Origin: Paenibacillus eucommiae | GTDB taxonomy: Bacteria > Bacillota > Bacilli > Paenibacillales > NBRC-103111 | Direction of reading: 5' to 3' | Assembly (NCBI RefSeq): GCF_017874215.1 | Contig: NZ_JAGGLB010000018.1 | Span: forward strand, 62,001-126,000 | Length of the DNA: 64,000 nt | In this document: positions 7,801 to 15,974 of the stretch, one piece after another | Layout of the letters: each line of letters starts with the position of its first letter | How positions within the stretch are numbered: the first letter of the stretch is position 1 | The notes under the pieces: generated by a model | The model's input: the letters and a program-made list of their open reading frames with translations, nothing else | What the model was told of the DNA's origin: nothing | Databases searched by the model: none | Made by a program: the position numbers and the translations under genes

Positions 7801-10769
7801 GCTCCTGCTGTCAGCTTGCTTCCGTCTATACTGCCTACGGCTAGCTTAGTTCCACTTACTGCACCCTCGGCTAAGTGTCCTTCACTTACGGCGCCTGCAG
7901 TCAACTTGCTTCCGTCCACACTACCTTCAGCAAGCTTCGCTCCAGCAACAGCCCCCTTAGCCAAATGCGCTTCGCTCACGGCTCCTGCAGTCAGCTTACT
8001 TCCGTCCACACTGCCTGCGGCAAGCTTCTCTCCTGTGACTGTGCCTTCAGCCAAATGGGCTTCGCTCACAGCTCCTTCGGCCAGCTTGCTTCCGTCTACG
8101 CTTCCGGCAGTGAGCTTTGCTCCCGTCACAGAACCGTCAGCCAAGTGTCCTTCATTGACAGCTCCCACTGTCAGCTTGCTTCCATCCACACTGCCTGCAG
8201 CCAGCTTGATTCCCGTTACTGCGTTTTTCGCAAGATGAATCTCACTAACAGCGCCCTCCACCAGCTTGGTACCATCCACACTGCCTGCAGCAAGTTTAGC
8301 GCGCGTTACCGCTCCAGAGTCCAGATGCGCTTCACCCACTGCACTTCCAGCCAGCTTCTGGGCGGTGATCGAACCGTCTGCCAAGTGCCTTCCGTTCACA
8401 GCTCCCGCAGCAAGCTTGCCGCCGTTAACACTTTCACCAGCCAGCTTTGCTGCTGTTATCGCACCATCCCCGATATGATCGCTGCTTACAGCACCTTTTA
8501 CCAGCTTACTGCCATCCACACTGCCTTTCGCCAGCTTTTCCGGCGTTATGGAATCATTGGCAATTTTGGAGGAAATCACTGCGCCATCTTTAATAATCGT
8601 GCTCAGTACAGAGGCAGCCTGCAAATGCTGGCTTCCAATTACACCATAAGCCAGTTTTTCCTCAGTAACTGCAGCAGAATCAAGCTCTTCAGAAGTAATG
8701 CTGCAAGCTGCAAGCTTTTTCCCTTCTATGCTTCTTTCTGACAACTGATCCAGGGTGAAAGCCCCGCTTACCAGATGCTCTGAAGTAATGGAGTTTTTTT
8801 TGATATGAAAGCTATCCACTAAGCCTTCCTGCAAATGCTTTGCTTCCACTGACAGCGGTGCAAGCTTACTGCTCGTCACTGACTCTTCAGCAAGCTTGAT
8901 AGTCGTTACGGACTGATCCTGGAGTTGGTTGGGGCCAATTCCATTATCCGTAATATGCTCGTTACCGATAGAGAGCAGCTCGATATGCTCTCCTCTTACC
9001 GCCCGTTCAGCTACATGCTTGGCATGGATGGCTACTGGGGCAATTTTTTCGCTGCTTACAGCTTCATCGTTAATATGCTCCGAGGAAATGGCTAGCAGCT
9101 CAATTTTTTCACTGCTTACAGCGTTGTTGGTCAAATGCCAGGCGTGCACGGCTCCCCTCTGGAGATGCTCGGCTTCAATGGCCTCTTTGGCTATTTTCTC
9201 GCTCGTCACGCTGCCATCACTTAATTTCCCCGTACTTACGGACAAATCAGTCAATTTATCTGTGGATACAGATTCAGGTGCCAGCTTGGAGGTAATAATT
9301 GCATGACCTGCTATATGCGTGGTTTCTATCGCTTCTTCACGAATATGCCGGCTATCAATCACTTCTGAAGCCAGTTTTTCGGAAATGATGGAATCATTCT
9401 GCAGCAAGTTCGTATGAATCGAATTTTTCTTAATATGCTCTGGTCCTACTGCACCTTTACTAATATTCTCGGAAATAATCGTTTCAGGAGCAATATGAAA
9501 AGCTTTGACTGCTGCTATAGCCAATTGCTCAGATCCTACAGCCTCTTGTGCCAATTTCCTTGAGGTAACCGAAAGATCTGCAAGCTGCTCCCCAGAGACT
9601 GCTGATTCGGCAATATGCTCCTGGGTTACGCTATATTTGGCTATTTTACTGGCAACTACCGATTCCTCGGATAAGTGGTTTTGTTGAATGATAAAGCTGG
9701 GTAAATGCCATTCCCGTATGGCACCTCTCTCCAGCTGATAAGCGCCAACAGCACCTTCACCGAGCTTTTCCGAAGTAACGGAACCATCGAACAGATGCAC
9801 GCTCTGAATCGTGCCCTCAGCAATATGGCTGGCCATAATTTGGTTAACACCAATGTTCCCGCTTTGTACAGCTTCTGAAGCAATGTGATGGGTTTCTATG
9901 CTCTCAGCTTGAATATGGTCCGAATCGATGCTTTCATTTGCGATTTTCGCACCTGTAATGGCCCGGTCTCTGACCTTGTTCGTTGTCACGGAAATTTCCG
10001 CAAGCTTTGCGGTGTCGATAATTTCATTAGCCAGATGTCTGGAATAAATAGCGCCGCTGCGAATTTTATCTGTAGTGATGGCTTGTTCCTCGATAAGCTC
10101 CGTTGTAATCGAAAACTCCGATAAATGCTGAGGAAGAATGGAACGAGGTGCCAATTTAAACGAATCTATCGTCTGATCGGCCAGCTTCTCAGATGTAATA
10201 CTTTTATCGGCCAGTTTACTGCCTGTAATGGACTGATCTTGCAGCTTGTCACCGGAAACGGCCTGATTGCAAATATGCTCCTCATCTACTGCGCCTGGTG
10301 CAATCTTGTCTCTTGTTACACTGTTGCTTGCCAGCTTTGTATGCTCTACCGAGTAATCCTTGATTGCTCTCGTACCGATGCTTTGCGCCTTGATCTTCGA
10401 TTCGTCTATCGCCCTACTCGCTATTTTCTCGGAAGTTATCGCTTCTTCTCCAATATCATCTGTGTATACAACAGGTTGTATGGTTTTAGAAGTTTTGCGG
10501 TCATTGAGCATTAGGAGCGGTGGTGCGACAGAATTAACGCTAACATTCGTTGGTTTGCTGCTGGTGGCAGGTGGAAGCTCCGGTGTTTTTTTGGCCAGAG
10601 GAGCCGCAGCCTTGGATACGACAGCAAGGTTGATTTCAGTCTGTGCGGCAAATGGTGGCGAAGGCTTATTATCCACATCATCCAACCAGCTTAATTCATT
10701 CATGCTTGCATTTATTCTTGGCGATAGAGGCTTATTGCTGTTTGCCTTATTACTTCTTCGTTTGCTCAT
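4821..10769 (-). CDS. Giant decapeptide-repeat surface/fibre protein (1,982 aa)
   Basis: After a charged, proline-containing N-terminus (about 90 residues, no signal peptide) come about 180 decapeptide repeats, roughly residues 93-1890. Early repeats are diverse ([AS]xxxxKIAxx, HI and HL variants). The centre and end are regular triplets of 10 residues such as GSVDGSKLAE, GAVSEAHLAE and GAVTGAKLAA, giving a 30-residue (90-bp) superrepeat. A non-repeat C-terminal domain of about 90 residues ends NWIAIGFKA, which recalls what NCBI pipelines name a WIAG-tail domain (from memory). Repeats of this kind are known from phage tail-fibre stalks and probably fold as a fibrous beta structure. No phage genes are nearby and there is no export signal, so a spore-surface filament is my best inference. 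Ribosome site GGGGAGG, 5 nt before ATG. It lies upstream of the leader/rfbG pair on the same strand. Confidence 0.8.
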   Translation of the reverse strand: MSKRRSNKANSNKPLSPRINASMNELSWLDDVDNKPSPPFAAQTEINLAVVSKAAAPLAKKTPELPPATSSKPTNVSVNSVAPPLLMLNDRKTSKTIQPVVYTDDIGEEAITSEKIASRAIDESKIKAQSIGTRAIKDYSVEHTKLASNSVTRDKIAPGAVDEEHICNQAVSGDKLQDQSITGSKLADKSITSEKLADQTIDSFKLAPRSILPQHLSEFSITTELIEEQAITTDKIRSGAIYSRHLANEIIDTAKLAEISVTTNKVRDRAITGAKIANESIDSDHIQAESIETHHIASEAVQSGNIGVNQIMASHIAEGTIQSVHLFDGSVTSEKLGEGAVGAYQLERGAIREWHLPSFIIQQNHLSEESVVASKIAKYSVTQEHIAESAVSGEQLADLSVTSRKLAQEAVGSEQLAIAAVKAFHIAPETIISENISKGAVGPEHIKKNSIHTNLLQNDSIISEKLASEVIDSRHIREEAIETTHIAGHAIITSKLAPESVSTDKLTDLSVSTGKLSDGSVTSEKIAKEAIEAEHLQRGAVHAWHLTNNAVSSEKIELLAISSEHINDEAVSSEKIAPVAIHAKHVAERAVRGEHIELLSIGNEHITDNGIGPNQLQDQSVTTIKLAEESVTSSKLAPLSVEAKHLQEGLVDSFHIKKNSITSEHLVSGAFTLDQLSERSIEGKKLAACSITSEELDSAAVTEEKLAYGVIGSQHLQAASVLSTIIKDGAVISSKIANDSITPEKLAKGSVDGSKLVKGAVSSDHIGDGAITAAKLAGESVNGGKLAAGAVNGRHLADGSITAQKLAGSAVGEAHLDSGAVTRAKLAAGSVDGTKLVEGAVSEIHLAKNAVTGIKLAAGSVDGSKLTVGAVNEGHLADGSVTGAKLTAGSVDGSKLAEGAVSEAHLAEGTVTGEKLAAGSVDGSKLTAGAVSEAHLAKGAVAGAKLAEGSVDGSKLTAGAVSEGHLAEGAVSGTKLAVGSIDGSKLTAGAVSEAHLAKGAVTGEKLSAASVDGSKLAGGVVSEWHLAEGAVTGAKLSAASVDGSKLAEEAVSEAHLSAGAVTGAKLSAASVDGSKLAAGAVSEWHLIAGAVTGAKLAADSVDGSKLMAGAVNEGHLTVGAVTGTKLSAGSVDGSKLVTGAVSQTHLAEGAVTGSKLAIDSVDGSKLVVGAVSEAHLAEGSVTGAKLAVGSVDGSKLVAGAVSEAHLAEGTITGSKLSVGSVDGSKLVAGAVSEAHLAKGAVTETKLAAGSVDGSKLTEGAVGEVHIAAGAVTGAKLAEGSVDGSKLIAGGVSEAHLAEGSVTKAKLAAGSVDGSKLTNGAVSGTHLADGVVTGAKLAVGSVDGSKLVAGAVSEAHLAKGTVTTAKLADGSVTVSKLAAGAVSVAQLAAGAVTGAKLADGSVDGSKLAGGAVSEGQLSNGAVTEAKLAEGSVTRSKLTLGVVGEEQLADGSVTSAKLAEDSVTGSKLAPGAVGGVQLADEAVTGAKLAEGSVDGSKLAIGAVSEGQLADGAVTGAKLAEGSVTRSKLTLGVVGEEQLADGSVTSAKLAEDSVTGSKLAAGAVGGVQLADEAVTGAKLAEGSVDGSKLAIGAVSEGQLADGAVTAAKLAEGSVVGSKLAVGAVSEAQLAEGAVTGAKLADGSVDGSKLAAGAVDAVQLAEGAVTRAKLAEGSVDGSKLAVGAVSEGQLADGAVTAAKLAEGSVNGSKLAEGAVDEAQLADGAVTVSKLAEGSVDGSKLALGAVSEAHLAEGAMTGAKLTDGSVDGSKLAAGAVSEAHLVNGAVTGTKLAIASVDSSKMVYGAVTSKHIADESVTEAKLAVGSVDSSKLANGAVSGKHIADDAITGVKLADGSVGGSKLADLAIRSEHVTEGCVDTQHIADGAVQASKLAFPVVQTAASKLAALQQFGLVPFEFKLQDEAVEIRVDFDEPFADDQYSLVALSNHPACYLIAQHKSTDFAIISAIRTKFSQEISGIVNWIAIGFKA
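5190..8470. repeat. 90-bp tandem DNA repeats inside the giant gene
   Basis: Within the gene the DNA itself repeats every 90 bp. A block reading CCAGCTTGCTTCCGTCCAC (plus strand) recurs with few changes from about 5.2 to 8.4 kb. Outside this part the 30-bp units persist but have diverged. Some adjacent blocks are nearly identical over more than one period (6,000-6,200 versus 6,240-6,470), pointing to recent duplication. Such a tract should vary in length between strains and is prone to assembly collapse. Confidence 0.85.
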
Positions 10770-10932
10770 AGTTGCCTCCCCTTCATCAAAACAATAGTCT
10801 TATGTAACATATTCATTCGTCTATATAGGGTGTACGTCTAGACGATAAATTGTGCGTTTACCCATAGTGATATTTTCAAATATGGCGAATACATATGAAA
10901 GCAACAGAATTCATATGAAGGAGATGAGTACA

Positions 10933-11295
10933 TTGACTCAAGAAGTAGAGGAAAGTAAAAAAAAATCATCCACAGGAATGGATGAAAATATCGCCGGATT
11001 ACTTACATACGTATTTGGCTTAATTACGGGTATCTTATTTTTGGTGCTGGAAAAAGACAGCAAATTTGTGAAGTTTCATGCATGGCAATCCATTATCGTA
11101 TCCGCAGCCATTATCGTGCTCAATATGATTCTTGGTTTTATTCCTATTATCGGCTGGCTGGTAAGTCTTCTGATTGCGCCTTTGAGCTTCATCCTGTGGC
11201 TGTTTCTGTTATATCAGGCCTATATGGGCAAAAGGTTCAAGCTCCCGATTATCGGCAAAATTGCCGAGGAGCAAGCGAATTCAGTCATCAAATGA
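10933..11295 (+). CDS. DUF4870 family membrane protein
   Basis: A small membrane protein (about 120 residues from the TTG start). The segment GMDENIAGLLTYVFGLITGI, then FVKFHAWQS, then two further hydrophobic helices with a PIIGW turn, is the DUF4870 pattern. Three membrane segments are predicted and the function is unknown. TTG at 10933 lies 9 nt after AAGGAG and is the best-spaced start. ATGs at 10915 and 10924 overlap or abut the ribosome site, and 10852 has none. It is divergent from the giant repeat gene and has its own strong terminator. Confidence 0.8.
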   Translation: MTQEVEESKKKSSTGMDENIAGLLTYVFGLITGILFLVLEKDSKFVKFHAWQSIIVSAAIIVLNMILGFIPIIGWLVSLLIAPLSFILWLFLLYQAYMGKRFKLPIIGKIAEEQANSVIK

Positions 11296-11326
11296 TGGCT
11301 GCTTAACACGGCGATAAAATAGTTTA

Positions 11327-11362
11327 AACCTGGCCTTTCACGGCCAGGTTCTTTTTTTTTTA
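11327..11362 (+). terminator. Rho-independent terminator
   Basis: A perfect 9-bp stem AACCTGGCC/GGCCAGGTT with a 6-nt loop followed by C and ten or more T. It ends the DUF4870 transcript, just before the convergent transpeptidase gene. Confidence 0.9.
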
Positions 11363-11376
11363 CTCGCATCCATCTT

Positions 11377-11712
11377 CTATGGATGAATGGAAACCTTGGT
11401 TCCGATCGGGACAAGCTCAGCCAGCTCCAGCACATCCTTATTGTTCATCCGGATACAGCCGTGAGAGACCGATTTGCCTATAGACCAAGGTTCATTCGTA
11501 CCATGGATACCGTAATGCTTGCGGGATAGCCCCATCCAGAATGCGCCGAAAGGTCCTCCGGGGTCAGGAGCCTTATTGATAATCGTATACGTTCCCGCAG
11601 GTGTATTTGTTGTCATTTTGCCCACAGCCACTGGGTAAGTCTTCGTTAAATTTCCGTTTTGATATAATTTAAGCTTATGATCTCCTAAGTCCACTTCAAT
11701 TCGATAAGTCAT
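11377..11712 (-). CDS. L,D-transpeptidase (YkuD domain)
   Basis: A single YkuD catalytic domain of about 111 residues. The family signature is complete: YGIHGTNEPW, then SVSHGCIRM with the nucleophilic Cys, and His in both blocks. The N-terminal IEVDLGDHKLKLYQNG strand and TPxGxYTI are also typical. The enzyme should make 3-3 peptidoglycan cross-links or attach proteins. The start at 11712 (MTYRIEV) has GGGGG 6-7 nt upstream. The longer reading to 11754 has no ribosome site. No signal peptide or LysM is present, as in some spore-associated YkuD-type enzymes, so its location is uncertain. Confidence 0.85.
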   Translation of the reverse strand: MTYRIEVDLGDHKLKLYQNGNLTKTYPVAVGKMTTNTPAGTYTIINKAPDPGGPFGAFWMGLSRKHYGIHGTNEPWSIGKSVSHGCIRMNNKDVLELAELVPIGTKVSIHP

Positions 11713-11790
11713 ACCAGCCCCCCCTTGGTTAAAATAAACGTCTCGTGGCGTCATTTGAGATGCGTATTCGTGAAACGCTAGTGCTAGGAG

Positions 11791-11914
11791 GAGGGAATGG
11801 CCGTGGGCTCCAGCCGCTGTTAAAGATTTGTTCCCTTGAATGGTATCGATGAGGAGGTAGGAACAAATCTTTAAAGGCGGACGCTACCGCTCTTTCTCCC
11901 ACAGCCTTTCCCTC
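11791..11914 (+). repeat. Long-hairpin repeat, copy A
   Basis: A 124-bp imperfect palindrome. Outer arms GAGGGAATGGCCGTGGG and CCCACAGCCTTTCCCTC. Inner arms TTAAAGATTTGTTCC and GGAACAAATCTTTAA, perfectly complementary. The 3' flank (to about 11985) shares the family motif CAAACGGACAGCC...AAGGATTTTTCTCTTG. In place of the palindrome array, a G-rich tail GGGGGAGACGGGCTGCT follows at about 12029, like that ending copy F. Together with its flanks it fills the 11,713-12,191 spacer. ORFs across it are not genes. Confidence 0.85.
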
Positions 11915-12191
11915 CCTTTAGCTACAATCGCACGAATCACACGAACACCAAGCTCAAACGGACAGCCACAAGGATTTTTCTCTTGATTAGTGGAGATTTC
12001 CTAGCTGGCGCAGCACACACTCCATTTTGGGGGAGACGGGCTGCTACAGATGCTGCTGCAAAGTGCTGCTTAGCGGAAATAAACACCCTTCTGTCTTTTC
12101 ACCCGCACATGTCCACACAAGAACATCCAAAATTCCATAAGCTAACAAAGAAAGACCATGCCTTTATCAAAATAGAGAAGGAGTGAAGACA

Positions 12192-13289
12192 ATGGTCATT
12201 CCCTATGTAGGCATTTTGGTTAACAATGCTCTGTATACGAGTATTCCGCTCAACCAGCATCAGACCTATGAGGCAATTCCTTTATATTTGCAGGCAGGCA
12301 AAGAGCTTGGAATTGCTCCCTGCTTCTTCCGTATACAAGACGTACGCATGGATACGCTCACCGTTCATGCGTATGTACAGAAGGAACAAGGCTTCATACA
12401 GGAATGGATACCCTTACCGTCTGTCATTCACAATCGTGCCATCTATCTGGACAACAAATCCTATTTGAAGCTGGAGGCGTGGAATGAGTATGGAATTAAC
12501 CTATTCAACAGGTGGAACCGTTACGGGAAGCTGTATATTCACAATCAACTGATGAAAGATGAGTCTCTGCTTCCTTATCTACCTGAAACGCTTCCGGCAA
12601 CACAGGAAAATTTATCCAAAATGATGAAAAATCACAATTCCCTCATCATAAAACCTAACAAGAGCAGCATCGGACGCGGTGTCATGAAAATGGATCGTAT
12701 TCGCGATGGCTGGCGTCTGGTTTATCCTAAAAACTTAAAATTGAAGAATCGGGTCTGGAACCGGCTTTTTTTCCGCAAGGTAATCCCCCGCATCCTGCTA
12801 AACAATATCAAAAAAGTGCCTTACATTATCCAGCAGCGGCTTCCTTTGGCCGCTTATGATGAACGCCCCTTTGATCTCAGAGTGTCTGTACAGAGAGGAG
12901 CGGACGGAAATTGGGGAGTTACGGGAATCGTAGCGAAGGTTGCTTCGCGCAAGCTTTTCCTGACGAACGCAGCACAAGGCGGGCAGGTGAGACAGCTTCC
13001 AGAGGTGCTATTACAATATCCTGAGCTTAATGCCTCTGCGGTCCAGGAAGCGATCCATGCTTTTGCACTAAGAGTCGTTCAACAGCTTAGTGTGAACCTG
13101 CCTCATTTGGCCGATGTCGGCCTTGACATCGGCATAGATAAAGATGGAAAGCCCTTATTTATTGAATGCAATGGCAAGGATCAACGTTACACTTTTCTCA
13201 AAGCAAATATGCAAGAGGTCTGGGAAGCTACTTATAAGAAGCCTATGGCTTATGCCAAATATTTAATTGATGGGGGCCAACCCCGTTAA
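12192..13289 (+). CDS. YheC/YheD family endospore coat-associated ATP-grasp protein
   Basis: About 365 residues. The N-terminal part (VGILVNN...IPLYLQAGKELGI) and the ATP-grasp part resemble YheC/YheD, which B. subtilis places in the spore coat. ATP-grasp features are LIIKPNKSSIGRGVMKM (lysine and glycine-rich loop), QRLPLAAYDERPFDLRVSVQR and the metal-binding DVGLDIGID...FIECNGKDQR. The substrate is unknown. ATG at 12192 is 8 nt after AAGGAG. The alternative GTG at 12183 touches the ribosome site. The gene stands alone between two convergent units and supports a spore-forming host. Confidence 0.85.
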   Translation: MVIPYVGILVNNALYTSIPLNQHQTYEAIPLYLQAGKELGIAPCFFRIQDVRMDTLTVHAYVQKEQGFIQEWIPLPSVIHNRAIYLDNKSYLKLEAWNEYGINLFNRWNRYGKLYIHNQLMKDESLLPYLPETLPATQENLSKMMKNHNSLIIKPNKSSIGRGVMKMDRIRDGWRLVYPKNLKLKNRVWNRLFFRKVIPRILLNNIKKVPYIIQQRLPLAAYDERPFDLRVSVQRGADGNWGVTGIVAKVASRKLFLTNAAQGGQVRQLPEVLLQYPELNASAVQEAIHAFALRVVQQLSVNLPHLADVGLDIGIDKDGKPLFIECNGKDQRYTFLKANMQEVWEATYKKPMAYAKYLIDGGQPR

Positions 13290-13292
13290 CAT

Positions 13293-13324
13293 AGCGGCCG
13301 AACGAGCTTCGGTTCGCTTTTTTT
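13293..13324 (+). terminator. Rho-independent terminator
   Basis: A stem AGCG..CCGAA/TTCGG..CGCT with a small internal loop is followed by seven T. It ends the YheC/D transcript just before the convergent nagZ stop. Confidence 0.75.
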
Positions 13325-13337
13325 ATACAAAAAAAAG

Positions 13338-14672
13338 CTAGGGAAGATAAGTCTTCACTAGCTTATTTACCTCGCTATTTAGTTTCGCAATATCCGGTTC
13401 CTTACCCTGCTTATCGGATATGGCGTACTTAAGCTTTAGCTTCAATATCCGGGCAACACTATTATCGATCGTTTCAACTGGAATCCGCTTGTCCTTGACA
13501 GCTTGCCGCAGCGCATTCACAACACCGACCTCTTTGTCATAATCATGAGCAACCAAAACAACGTCAGTCCCTGCCAGCACAGCCTTTACAGCTGCTTCAC
13601 CAAGCTTATAATTTTCCGTAATAGCTCCCATCGTCATATCATCAGAAATAACCAGCCCCTGAAAGCCAAGCTCCTGACGGAGAAGCTTCGTAATAATCGT
13701 TTTAGAGAAGGAAGCCGGGTTATCCACATCAAGCTTGGGCAACAAGATATGCGCGATCATAACCGCATCCGCCCCACTCTTAATCGCCTTAACAAAAGGA
13801 ACCAGCTCCAGCTTCCTCAAACGGTCTATATCGTGCTGTATGACAGGCAAACCAATATGGGAGTCCATAGAAGTGTCACCATGCCCCGGAAAATGCTTGA
13901 TAACAGGCAAAATATGCTGCGACTCCAGCCCCTTCATCGTTTGTATCCCAAGGCGTGACACCACGTCTGCATCAGCCCCGAAGGAACGGTCACCAATAAC
14001 CGGGTTATTCGGATTACTATTTACATCCATAACCGGGGCAAAATCCACATTAAACCCATAGGATTTAAGCTGAGTTCCAATTGTGCTGCCAACTGCAAAG
14101 GAGAACTTCTCGTTATTTGCCTCGCCGATAATCTTATTCGAGGGGAATTTGCTCAGTTCATTTGGCAGACGGCTGACCTTGCCGCCCTCTTCATCGACGC
14201 TAAGCCACAGTGGAACCTGGTTGTTCGCATTCGTTGCTTTCAAGGAATTAAGCAGCGAAACCAGCTGTTTGGTACCGGCAATATTATCTTTATATAAAAT
14301 AATCCCGCCGATATGATACGTCTCGATCAGATTTTTCGCCTCTTCGCTGTTCGCAGTTCCTTCAATTCCAGCCAGCACCATCTGCCCTATTTTTTCATTC
14401 ATAGACATTTGCTCCAGCTGATTCTGGACGGGATCAGAAGATGCCGACACAGTTGGCACAGGAGAGGGCGTTACAGATGGTACAGGTGAAGGCGTTACAT
14501 CTGGACTTGGGGCTGCAGTCACGGTTGGAGCTGCCGAAGGCTTGGCACTCGCTTCTTCCATTGGAGTTTCCGCGCCTTTCTTACCTGAACATCCGGATAA
14601 TACAACAAGCAACAATATGACTAAGTACAAAATTACGGATCTTTTTCTCAACGCGCTCACAACCTTCTCCAT
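13338..14672 (-). CDS. nagZ: Beta-N-acetylhexosaminidase lipoprotein (GH3, NagZ type)
   Basis: A 444-residue glycoside hydrolase family 3 enzyme. It starts with a lipoprotein signal (hydrophobic stretch, lipobox LSGC, Cys near residue 28), then a Pro/Ser/Thr/Ala linker with repeated TPSPVPSV units to about residue 80, then the GH3 barrel. KHFPGHGDTSMDSH is the NagZ hallmark containing the catalytic His-Asp pair, and SDDMTMGAI carries the nucleophilic Asp. It should remove GlcNAc from muropeptide fragments on the outer face of the membrane. It overlaps the upstream membrane gene by 16 bp and is co-transcribed. Together with murQ at 44.2 kb it points to cell-wall recycling of the Bacillus kind. 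Confidence 0.9.
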   Translation of the reverse strand: MEKVVSALRKRSVILYLVILLLVVLSGCSGKKGAETPMEEASAKPSAAPTVTAAPSPDVTPSPVPSVTPSPVPTVSASSDPVQNQLEQMSMNEKIGQMVLAGIEGTANSEEAKNLIETYHIGGIILYKDNIAGTKQLVSLLNSLKATNANNQVPLWLSVDEEGGKVSRLPNELSKFPSNKIIGEANNEKFSFAVGSTIGTQLKSYGFNVDFAPVMDVNSNPNNPVIGDRSFGADADVVSRLGIQTMKGLESQHILPVIKHFPGHGDTSMDSHIGLPVIQHDIDRLRKLELVPFVKAIKSGADAVMIAHILLPKLDVDNPASFSKTIITKLLRQELGFQGLVISDDMTMGAITENYKLGEAAVKAVLAGTDVVLVAHDYDKEVGVVNALRQAVKDKRIPVETIDNSVARILKLKLKYAISDKQGKEPDIAKLNSEVNKLVKTYLP

Positions 14673-14959
14673 TGTTTGAAAAACATAAGCAGAAGCTTGT
14701 ACAAGCCATAATTACCTAAATAAGCCCCGCTTGCAAGAAAAGCTGGATTATTAAATACATTGTGGATGTTAGTCATGAATACTGTGTTATCACGGATAAT
14801 CTGATAGACCGCAAGAGCGGTAATAATCACGAAAACATATCCACTGAGCACAGCAATACCGTCAATCAGCAATTTCATAGCTGGCATGCCCCAAGCCAGC
14901 AGGAGCAGCAAAAAGGGAATTGCTACAGCTGAAAGGAAAATAAGAATAGTCATCTTCAT
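14657..14959 (-). CDS. Small membrane protein upstream of nagZ
   Basis: About 100 residues with three hydrophobic segments (MTILIFLSAVAIPFLLLLLAW, then IAVLSGYVFVIITALAVYQI, then a weak C-terminal one). I do not recognise the family. The ATG at 14959 is 5 nt after AGGAG. The longer frame to 14989 lacks a ribosome site. Its end overlaps nagZ by 16 bp, so the two are translationally coupled, but nothing in the sequence says what it does. Confidence 0.65.
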   Translation of the reverse strand: MKMTILIFLSAVAIPFLLLLLAWGMPAMKLLIDGIAVLSGYVFVIITALAVYQIIRDNTVFMTNIHNVFNNPAFLASGAYLGNYGLYKLLLMFFKQWRRL

Positions 14960-15172
14960 CATCACTCCTGAACCTCTAGCATTGACCAAATTCCTACTGG
15001 AAATACCTCATGATCAATGGTATACACGCTATGGATATGTTACTATAGTAGCACTGGATAGTAAACAATAGAGAAGAAGCCTCCCCGTTAAACAGTCATC
15101 CACAAGCCTCTACCAGAGGGCAGTTATTATGCTCCATTATCTCTTTATTCCCATGGAAATGAGGCTGGCTTT

Positions 15173-15370
15173 ATGAAAGATGGCACTCCAATAAAGCAAG
15201 AATTCCTTAAGGATGTAATGAAGCAAATATTGAGCTGCAAGCACTGTACGGAAATCGTCTCAGAATCGTCAAAAACCCCCATTCGCTGTACAAAGTATGC
15301 GGGTTCTTTAGTGCCCATTTCAGTAAACCTGGCTACTTGCATAACCTGTGGAGATTATAAGCTTAAGTAG
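15173..15370 (+). CDS. Small cysteine-containing protein (65 aa), hypothetical
   Basis: A short ORF with five Cys arranged as CKHC, then IRC, then CITC, which could form a zinc-knuckle-like site. A weak GAGG lies 8 nt before the ATG. A clear terminator begins right after its stop codon, which is the main reason to think it is transcribed. No homologue is recognised. A reverse-strand ORF of the same length overlaps it but has no terminator. Confidence 0.4.
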   Translation: MKDGTPIKQEFLKDVMKQILSCKHCTEIVSESSKTPIRCTKYAGSLVPISVNLATCITCGDYKLK

Positions 15371-15374
15371 AGAA

Positions 15375-15396
15375 AACAGCCTAGAGGCTGTTTTTT
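15375..15396 (+). terminator. Rho-independent terminator
   Basis: AACAGCC, loop TAGA, GGCTGTT, then TTTT. It sits 5 bp after the small Cys-protein stop. Confidence 0.8.
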
Positions 15397-15482
15397 CTTG
15401 TAAGATAAGAACATTTAAGTGCTTGACAGTGATAAACTACCGGGAGCAGCCTGCCCTCCGCCGAAATGAGCGTGCGCCCGAC

Positions 15483-15669
15483 TTAACGATGTTTTTCATC
15501 GTTAAAGCAAGAGCTTCAGGTCAATCAGCCACGTTAGTGATGAATTTCATCGTTAAAAGAGGACCGATGGCCTCACAGGGTGGATAAAAGGGATTTTAAC
15601 GATGATTTTCATCGTTAAAGTAAGGTTGCTGAGTGAACTGGTGCTTTTAACGATGAAAATCATCGTTAA
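15483..15669. repeat. Palindrome array of repeat copy B (four units)
   Basis: Four 23-bp palindromes TTAACGATG, 5 nt (T- or A-rich), CATCGTTAA begin at 15483, 15534, 15596 and 15647, so the spacing is 51, 62 and 51 bp. The second has a degraded left arm. The array lies on the far side of hairpin copy B, which is in inverted orientation. A tail with GGAGGGCAGGCTGCT (minus strand) follows near 15445. No coding is seen in 15,397-16,286. Confidence 0.85.
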
Positions 15670-15803
15670 AGCATCAGGTCCTCCTCAACTGATCGCGTTT
15701 TTCATCTGCAGCGCCTGCGCCCGCTAGGAAATATCCAGCAATCAAGAAAATTCTTGCTAGCTGTCCGTTTGAGTATGGCTTGTTCTGCACTTTGTAGCTG
15801 AGG

Positions 15804-15927
15804 GAGGGAATGGGTGTGGGTGGAAAAGCGTTCACGTCCGCATTTAAAGATTTGTTCCAACCTCCACATCCATTCCATTCAAGGGAACAAATCTTTAACA
15901 GCGGCTGGAGCCCACATCCATTCCCTC
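15804..15927 (-). repeat. Long-hairpin repeat, copy B (inverted)
   Basis: A 124-bp imperfect palindrome in the opposite orientation to copies A, C, D, E and F. The outer arms begin GAGGGAATGGGTGTGGG and end CCCACATCCATTCCCTC. The inner 15-bp stem is intact. The flank at 15,945-16,095, once the small insertion is removed, matches the CCTTTGA...GTTC flank of copies C, E and F. Confidence 0.85.
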
Positions 15928-15974
15928 CCCGAACCACCAACATTACGAACACACTCCTCAAAGGACGCCGCAGG

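Noticed and set aside
5386..8238. Long rightward ORFs (up to 500 codons) opposite the giant repeat gene
   Set aside because: They exist because a 90-bp repeat is a multiple of three and keeps an antisense frame open; no ribosome sites, and the leftward frame has a start, unique ends and a plausible protein.
4821..10769. Phage tail fibre
   Set aside because: The decapeptide repeat resembles fibre stalks, but no capsid, tail, lysis or integrase genes are near, and neighbours are cellular genes.
11983..12186. 67-codon ORF, and similar ORFs at 15674-15961, 20876-21106, 29248-29577 and 62433-62636
   Set aside because: All lie across hairpin repeats; their translations are just the repeat read in one frame.
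15483..15669. CRISPR array (regular palindromes with 28-40 bp between)
   Set aside because: Units are perfect palindromes with an AT loop, number only 2-4, spacing pattern is the same in distant copies and intervening sequence is related; no cas genes.
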